The notes below the pieces were generated by a model, which was not told the origin of the DNA, ran no database searches, and saw only the letters and a list, made by a program, of their open reading frames with translations. Made by a program: the position numbers and the translations under genes. Shown piece by piece: positions 57,075 to 64,000 of a DNA stretch of 64,000 bases. The DNA comes from Omphalotus guepiniiformis. Its lineage: Eukaryota; Basidiomycota; Agaricomycetes; Agaricales; Omphalotaceae. Positions within the stretch are counted from its first letter, which is position 1. The number at the start of each line of letters is the position of its first letter. Where the stretch lies: positions 372,001-436,000 of the forward strand of contig JAQOOI010000073.1 of NCBI GenBank assembly GCA_028554645.1. The letters run 5' to 3'.

Positions 57075-58084
57075 GTACTGTCCAACAATGTTATCGACCT
57101 CAGCACCGCAATAGTTCGGAACTTCTTTTTTCTATCCTTTCCCCTTCCACCGATCTCCACCATCATTAGCGTCAATTTCACCTCTACAATATCCCCTAAC
57201 TTGAAGGCCACCGGCGCTATTTTCTTGAAACTGAAGGCCCTCCCTGCTTCAGTCCCACACTTGCTCATAATGCTCGAGCGCTCACCTTTGCTCGCCTATG
57301 TTGCTCACTCTTCTCTCGTAGTATCCCACCCGGTTCTCTGTGGTATGCACATACGATTTTCCCGCTATCTTCATGAGCCCACCATCGTCATCCACTCCCT
57401 CCTCAAACGCTACCTCTTCATTGCCTGCCATGTTGCGCGACGTGAAGTATCTGTTCGAGGTTTCAATGGTCTTGCAGCCTTGATACGTGCTGACGATCTG
57501 GTGGGCTTCTGTCACTTCTTCTGGGATGTTGCAGGCAAAGAGGGTGTCTAGGTCATCGATCCCTCTGACTGCATCCTCAAAAACTGGGTTACCCAGCCCC
57601 GAGACCTCAATACCCTGTCTAAGATAAGATGCTTTGCCCACTCTATGCGATTCTGTGAGCTATTTCAATGGCTGTCATAACGCTACGCACCCACTTTATG
57701 TTAGGCTTCATCGGCGGAAGGTCCTTGTTGACGAGGACACCTTGAATGACGAACACCGCCTCTTCACTGCCGCCCGCGTTGTCGAAGATAGCTCTCCATG
57801 CAGGCGGTGTTCCTGCAATCATTGTGCTCACTGTTTCTTTCCATCGATCCCCCTGTTGTGCATGTACAGACTATACGGTCAGCAAACTTTCTCTCGTGAT
57901 CCCAGTTGTTGGACTTGCCTTTGTGAACGTAGCCAGATGTACTGGGGCGAATTCTCCATTCATTCTTGTCTTTGTCAAGCTGTCGAGCTGGGTAGCTGTT
58001 GGTATGTGTTGTTCGATAGTGTGTTGCTTGACGTTGAATACAACTCTTACCTGCAGCCTCGAAATCATAGAATCTTTTGTCCAT
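57075..58084 (-). pseudogene. Unknown multi-exon gene, 5' part (stop, frameshift and gypsy insertion)
   Basis: The minus strand starts MDKRFYDFEAAG at 58084. After an intron it reads QLDSLTKTRMNGEFAPVHLATFTK, an in-frame tag near 57875, then GTPPAWRAIFDNAGGSEEAVFVIQG and PPMKPNIKWVRSVMTAIEIAH. After a frame change near 57645 it continues VGKASYLRQGIEVSGLGNPVFED and, across an intron near 57280, AFSFKKIAPVAFKLGDIVEVKL and KKKFRTIAVLRSITLLDS. The build (a region ending FKLGDIVEV...VLRSITLLD) is familiar from a recurrent mushroom gene family of unknown role. It is cut by gypsy copy 2. Confidence 0.6.
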
Positions 58085-59012
58085 TGTGCTGTTTGTGCTG
58101 TTTGTGTGTCAATTTTGCGCAGAGGGTATACTTTTTGGATCTCTTTTGAGACCTTTTCTCTAACCTCCGCTTACGCAGACAGTTCAGTCCTTGCCTTTTC
58201 CGATCACCGATTCCTGCGTCCCTCGTTTGCTGTCCAACAGGTGCTCGCCCTCGTTCCTTCTGTACCTCGCTTCCTTCTATCGTTTTTCGCCTCACCATGT
58301 ATGTCTCGCATGTGTTCCGTTTTTTTTTTTCTGCCAACGCCATCGTTTCCTCCCGTCACCCACGCACTATCACTATGACTGGCTTGTATGGAGGACTCCG
58401 ACAACGCTACACACACATCCTTTGCTCCTCCATTATTCGTCCATGGTATTGGCCTTCTGTGGTCCCTCGTTTGACGTGTGGCTTCTTTAATGGACCTCGT
58501 CCATCCTTTGTGTCTTCTCACATCCTCTTCTGTGTTTGATTCACCCCTTCAAATTATGATGTCTCTCTGCCCTTGCTGCAAGGGTTGCCGATGGTGCTCT
58601 TGTTGTGTTTTCACCCTCTTGCTGGAGCAGTCTGCTGTGTTCCCTTTAATGTTTTTTGTATATCGTCTGCCTTGTTCTACACCTCTCTAGGTTTATTTTG
58701 CTTTGCCACTTTTTCGTGCTTTGCCTTCATTTCCGTGCTGTTGCCTTCGCTCTTCAGTTTACCCACTGTCAGCGGTGTGTCTGCTTCTCTGTCATCCGTC
58801 TCCATGCAGTGCGTGTACCATTTACGTTGATTTTGTAAAGTCCGAGGCTACTTGCCTTTAATATATTTTTTTGACGCAGCCACTCTTCTTCCTGGGTCCC
58901 AGACCACACTTAAAAATGAGAGTGAAGTGGTTGGTGTAGACACAAGTATCCAGAGTACCCCAATCTTGCTTTCTTTCGTACTCACCTACGCTACCTCTTT
59001 AACCTTTCTGCA
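58085..59012. other. Divergent intergenic region, T/C-rich
   Basis: Lies between the broken minus-strand gene (start 58084) and the plus-strand gene at 59013. Long plus frames here are pyrimidine-run artefacts without domain or splice support. It probably holds both promoters. Confidence 0.4.
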
Positions 59013-61498
59013 ATGGCCCCGAAACGCAACACTCGTGTTCCGACTGATGCTGCACCTGTTTCTGCTCCATCGTCTCCCAAAAAACGCTCCGCCAACCCCG
59101 CGGTGGAGTAAGTTGTACTTTGATTCGGGGTGAGTATTGAGCTGACCTCTGCTTTTTTTGTCAGCGAGGGCTCGCCGACCAAGAAACGCGCGGCTTTGCC
59201 TGTTCCTGCTCAACCGTCGATCAAGTCTACGCCACCTCATCGTTCAGCTAGGCCGTGAGTATGACGATCTTTCTCTGTTATTTCTGTACTGACCATGACC
59301 TCTGTAGACACAAGCCTTCCGCCAAGTTAGATGTGTCGCTTGGTGGCACTCCGTTTGGGACTGATGAACTTACTGTGCTCGCCAGTCCCGTCGAGATCAG
59401 TGACACAGGGTCCAATGCGTCCCCTTTGGCTACAAGGTATACCTTCATCTTTTCGACATCTTTACTTCTGTGTTTAATCTGTACTTTGTACTACAGTCTG
59501 TCCAAGCTCCGTCTGCCTACAGGTAACACCCCTTTGAAGCCGGCTGGTAAGGTTACGGCTAGGTTTGTACCCCTGTGTTCTATCCGTGTTCTATCTGTTT
59601 GCTCACCTCTCATTGCTTTCCCCCCCCCCTCTTCTTCTTGTTTCTGCTCGTCAGCCTCAAGCACAAGCCCGTTGTCAACACCCCGTCCTCCCCTGTGGTC
59701 ATCTCTTCGTGAGTTCTATTCTATTCCCGTAGTGCATCCTTCGTTCAACCTCTTTGCGTTTGCAGGGACTCTGACGACGACTCAATGCCCGAGGTCCATA
59801 CACTTGTAACCTCTCTGAAAAAGTATGTGCTGCCCGACTCGCTTTCGCTCCCCCTTCTGACTTCGTCTTACCTATAGAGCTCGCGCCGCTCAGAAGGTTG
59901 CCTCTGCTGCTCCTTCAACTCCTGGGCCTATGTATGTGAATCTCTTAACCACCCATTCTCTTGTAGCCTCATGTTTTCTTCTTTTTTCCCTCTTTTTCTT
60001 TCAGGCGAACTGTTAAGGTTGAGCAGGAACATCAGGACGATTTGGCCATGCTTTCCCCTCTGACCATGCACTCTGAGCTCGATGATGTTAGCGACGTTGC
60101 CGACGGCGAAGTTGCGGCTGACAGCCAAGTTACTGACAGTGCTGGTGTCGCTTTTGTTGATGATCTTGCTTTATCCGACGACAACGTTGCTGTGCCTGCT
60201 CCTGATGTGGCCAGTGACACTGAAGACGGTGCTGAACTTGCGGTGGATGCTTTCGCGGACCTGTTCATCTCTGATGACGAAAGACCGTATGTTACCTTCC
60301 TTCTGTGGTTGCCTAAACATTCAGTGACTCTCTCTTGGTCCAGGTCCGCTGGTGACCCCGTTGAAGAGGAGGATGGTGAGGTTGAGAACACCACCGTTCC
60401 TACTCCTTCTGTCCTGGACGTCGAACTTCAGCATGCTTCCCTACAGGGTTATTACAGTACATTGGTGCTCGTGCGGTCTCCTGCCTCTATGGTCCCACAT
60501 GCTGGCTCTAGAAACACCTCTACTAATGCTCTCTCTGCCAATTTCGGGCAAATCCTTGAGGCGTTGGACAGGAACGCGCGAGCGTGAGTTTTTCCCTCCA
60601 GCCCTCCGTTGCACTGTGTGCTGACATTTGCTCCAATTTAAGACGTCTTCGTCTAAGTCTCAGGTTCGCCCAGCATCTCACCTTCATCAATATCGCGTGC
60701 CTTGCACCTGGGACTATTCGATCCGGTTTCGATTGCGCGCAAGTCGACAACCTTCCTGGACGCCGCGACAATGCGATCTTGACCTTGACTGGTCTTTGCA
60801 GCCTCAGTCAGCTCAGCGAGGGCACTGGCCCTCCAGGTTTTAAGGCCAAGAAAATCTGGGTTCGTCCATTCCAGCAAGAATATGAGCTCTTTCAGGCATG
60901 TATAGGTGCACACTTCGGCGTCGATACTTTTCATGCTCCGTGTGACGGAGGGGCGGTTGCGTTTCAGACTCGCAAGGAGGACTTCCAGCAGCGATCTGCT
61001 AAAGGTTTCTATGCACTTTTCACCTATCCCGGGTCGCTCGCTCATTGTCCTCTTATCGTCTGTCAGCGTCGGGTAACACTCATTCATCCAGCTTCACCTC
61101 GCCTGCAAAGTCCACTACGGTCGCCTCTGCTTCCTCGTCTTCTGCTCTTGGTCGTCTGTCTTTCTTGCCGTACCAAGAAAATGGTGTGTTTTTTACTTGG
61201 TGGTTTGCGTTTTTGTTTGCGGCGCTGATATATCTGTATAGTCCCTGTCTATGATGGACGTGCTCGTGTTGGCAAGGGTAAGATGTATAATGGGTTTGCG
61301 TTCCGCGCTGCTGATTGGGACGGTCTCACTTCGCTTGATCGTTTCACCAAAGCAGAAGTTCCCGTGGACACGCTCGTCACAGTGGGCTTCACACTTTCTG
61401 GTTGGCCGGCTCTAAAAGATGCTCCTTATTTTACTGCACACTTCAATTTGCTCTTTGTTATCTTGCTCACCGACCCAATTGGGAACGGCGACGCGTAG
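59013..61498 (+). CDS. Unknown basidiomycete multi-exon protein
   Basis: About ten or more exons with GT-AG introns can be chained from ATG 59013: MAPKRNTRVPTDAAP...SPKKRSANPAV, SPTKKRAALPVPAQ, KLDVSLGGTPFGTDEL, SLKHKPVV, VVISSDSDDDSMPEVH, an acidic middle (60042-60290, 60345-60585), AQHLTFINIACLAPGTIRSG, KIWVRPFQQEYELFQACIG, SSALGRLSFLPYQEN, VPVYDGRARVGKGKMYNGFAFRAADWDGL and VTVGFTLSGWP...AHFNLLFVILLTDPIGNGDA. The N terminus has basic Ser-Pro-Lys-Lys patches like an NLS. I recall proteins of this build being multi-copy in mushrooms, function unknown. No stop was found. Confidence 0.6.
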
Positions 61499-61722
61499 AA
61501 GAGGCTGTGCTTGCTCTCTCTCTGCCGCTCACAAAAAAAAATTACCCGCTCTTCTAGTGTTCAAAAAAAGTCCAAAAACACTTTTTTTTTTTTGTATTTC
61601 TCATGTTGATTGTTATGGGTGGGTGAAAAAGACAATGTATATAGATCATTTAGTTACATCGTACTTCAGGCCGTGCTGTAGCGTACATCTATATACTGCA
61701 ATGTTATATTTGTTTGAGTGTT

Positions 61723-63185
61723 TTACTTTCCCAGCCTCGCGTTTCTTGAAAGTTCGTCCCAAGTTGAAAACATCCCTAGAGCCCATGCACTTCTTTCTTT
61801 CCTTTCTTCCTCACGTCTCTTTGCTTCCTCGGCTCTTTTTGCTTTGTTACCTGCCCTTTTTGCTTTGTCGCTGGCACTTTCTGCTTTCTCCTTGACTCCC
61901 TTTGCCTTTAGCTCCTTTGCCGTTTGTCCTCCTGCATCCAGCCACCTCCATATCCCTCCGGCGGTGTACTGTGTAATGGAGTACCGTGTTTCACCCTTCT
62001 GCACAGGTGTATTCGAATGACATACGAGCACGGATGGTAAGAGAATAGTGCATCCCAGTGGAAATTCCATTATAATTTTCAGGTCCCACAGTATGATATG
62101 TCCACCCTTTGTGCTATCATATGACCCGCCTGATGTCACTGCACACATCCCATGTGCGGTGTTCTTTGAGTCCGTGTGAATGTATGTTCGAGTTTGTGGC
62201 CCAAAGTTAACAGTCGTGCATGCGAAAACGCTTCTAGGGAAGTTGGGTTGTAGATCCGGTAGTTTCTCGTACAGCTCTTTGTTACGTTCGAAGTAATATT
62301 GATAATTTTTGGGCGACCACGCTGCGTACGCTGCTGAGCAGGTAATTTAATCCTCATTGCCACCCTTCATTTATTTGCCCACTTACCGCTCTGAACTGCG
62401 GCGATGTTTCGGAAGCACGGGCGATCCAACAGGTCGTGCATCATTGCCTGGTGCTCACCTCCCAGTCGCATCGGCCGTGGCTGACCTTTCCCATACGATA
62501 TGCCGTATGCAAGAGCCGGAAATTCCCCTCGCTTGTGTTTCTTTTCTTTTGCATCAAAAGTCGTATCGGTTCGCGCCTGTTCTATAAGTTCAAATGCCGC
62601 CTTTATATCCTCCTCATATTTCGGGTTTTTTAACTTTTTAACCCCTACAGAAATTAGCCGGTTTTGGCCATCTACAAGAGGCTTTGCTACTCTGCTGAGA
62701 ATGTTAACTTGAGTTCACTTCCGGCCGTGACATGACACTTACTCTCTGTGCCACTGCACGTATTGAAATCCTTCCTTTGCGAAATACTCGGGAGGCCTCG
62801 CCACCGTTCGCCCGTAAGGTTTCAAGTCAGTTCCCACATATGCTCCGTTCGCCATTGGTAGACTCTCTGACTCCAGCCCAGTCGCCGTTGGCGAGGCAGT
62901 AGCTACTGCATTGGTGTAACCGTCAGCATGCCCCCTTTCTTCATACCGCTGTTGTCTTCGCTTTGCTCGCTTTCGATTGCTGTATTGCTGTTTGTTCGAC
63001 CCCTCATCACCTTTGCAGTTTGCTGCCCGTGACCCACCGTCGGTTCCAGGACTCTCCACTTCCCTGTCCAGCCGTTTCCTCTTCTCGCCGACGCGGCTTG
63101 TAGAGGCTTGACCATCTTGTTGCTGGACAAACTCCTCTAGCTCCTCGTCTAGCTCATTTTCCTCTCTGTCAAGCGCCTGCCTCAT
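61723..63185 (-). CDS. Second TET/JBP-family 2OG-Fe(II) dioxygenase
   Basis: Exons on the complement 63185-62743, 62694-62387 and 62333-61723 give one 453-aa frame. The N terminus is acidic/basic (DREENELDEELEEF, then NRKRAKRRQQR). The catalytic domain shows LAYGISYGKGQPRPM, VNFGPQTRTYIHTDSKNT (iron-binding H-x-D), KGGHIILWDLKIIMEFP, VCHSNT (distal histidine) and ETRYSITQYTAGGIWRWL (2-oxoglutarate arginine). A Lys/Glu/Ala coiled tail follows. All expected active-site residues are present. Unlike the copy at 31677, no KDZ transposase or TIR was found around it. It is expected to oxidise methylated cytosine in DNA. Confidence 0.85.
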
Positions 63186-64000
63186 GAGCGCATTCGTATC
63201 AACGTTCGTGGAGATCCGAATGGGGTTGGATTCAGTCGCCCAGCTGGCGGAGCAAGGTACCACTGGCGTATACAAAAGTCATATGCATGTGCTCTGGGTA
63301 CGATGTCATATTCTACTTACTCTCGGGAATTCTAAGTCAAACGGTGCACGCCTACTTTGCCACGCCTATGCAACACCACGGGACTAGGCAGAGAATTTGA
63401 TCCTTTGTTGTCCCCTAGTACTTTTGGTTAACCTTTTGATTCCTTTGCTAAACGCCCGGGCAGATGTGCAAATGCCTTGAAGCAATTCGCGTCTGGGCTT
63501 CAAACTCCGGGGTACACTGACAGCGTAGGTCTGTTTAGAGCTGTAGCGGGTTTGGACTTGCGTGCTCTGCAGTGTAGGTCCATAATTTGAACCATTCACA
63601 GCCAGCTTTGCATGCCTTCCTCCCACCATCTAGCTGCTTCAGGTTGCGGCTTGCGTGCTCTGCGGCGTAGGTCCATAATTTGAACCATTCGCTGCCAGCT
63701 TCGCAGTCCTTTCACCTGCACATGGACCTCGCGTTCCACGTTTCACACGTCCTTTAGACGCCAATTATCGTGTGCGCCTAACACCAGGCTCCCCGAATCT
63801 TTTGACGCGTGGCGCGTACTTGAACGCCCCCCTACGGCCTGCGGCGAGTTGTACTGGGGATTTCAAGGACCTACCTGATATTTTGTGAATTGTTCTTGCC
63901 CTCAGTGTATTGCGGTCGTCGATCGAGCTTCTTGACAGGCTTCGTATTGGAAGATGTGAGGGCCTGCCGTTGTTGGATGAGAAGCTGGCCGAGTACTTAC
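63186..64000. other. Region upstream of the TET/JBP gene, no gene seen
   Basis: Short frames only (63184-63387, 63384-63629) without domains. Contains the direct repeat below. Confidence 0.4.
63557..63711 (+). repeat. Direct repeat, two copies of about 62 bp
   Basis: 63557-63618 and 63650-63711 share cttgcgtgctctgc and gtaggtccataatttgaacc with few differences, some of them C/T and G/A at CpG. Confidence 0.85.

Noticed and set aside
57746..58830. Long plus-strand cysteine/leucine-rich frames near 58 kb
   Set aside because: They lie opposite a coherent minus-strand gene or in pyrimidine-rich intergenic DNA, with no domain or splice logic.

Overview
This window looks like transposon-dense nuclear DNA of an agaricomycete (mushroom-forming basidiomycete). 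The signs are multi-exon genes with introns of about 48-60 nt, a KDZ DNA transposon carrying a TET/JBP dioxygenase, chromodomain Ty3/gypsy elements, a TNP2/Plavaka-type transposase, an NLR-type NACHT fragment and a lineage-expanded Spt5-like gene. No tRNA, rRNA or CRISPR locus was seen.

Left third (1-24.4 kb): after weak repeats comes an intact-looking hAT transposon (3527-8007; 14-bp perfect TIRs, 8-bp TSD, 16-exon transposase of 905 aa). It sits inside a NOT1 (CCR4-NOT) gene fragment. Further right on the minus strand are broken copies of a BCAS3-like gene, which contains a full-length gypsy element (10672-16939), and of the cohesin gene SCC3/STAG, which contains a solo LTR of the same family (22001-22452). 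Both carry further frameshifts or stops and appear truncated at their 5' ends. A decayed NACHT/NLR fragment follows.

Middle (26.4-41 kb): an 11.7-kb KDZ transposon (27924-39640; ~350-bp TIRs, 8-bp TSD) is inserted in a 48-nt intron of a WD40/membrane protein gene. It carries an HMG-box-like gene, an unknown gene, a TET/JBP-family 2OG-Fe(II) dioxygenase, a small basic/coiled-coil gene and the CxC1-type KDZ transposase. Its right TIR is tandemly duplicated. An HMG-box gene fragment (MATA_HMG type) follows.

Right third (41.7-64 kb): two intact single genes (Spt5-like; a paralogue of the WD40/membrane gene), a C-terminally short Plavaka-like transposase, and a young full-length gypsy copy (50805-57074) with open gag and pol, lying inside an unknown multi-exon gene. 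An intact unknown gene and a second complete TET/JBP-family dioxygenase gene (61723-63185) end the window.

Three themes link the regions. Every TE whose ends could be fixed lies in a gene or its intron. The older gypsy copy is killed by four CpG-to-TpG stop mutations, the scar expected from cytosine methylation. Two predicted methylcytosine oxidases sit in the same window, one on a transposon. The gypsy family also shows a textbook -1 frameshift signal between gag and pol and a Tf1-like self-priming site.
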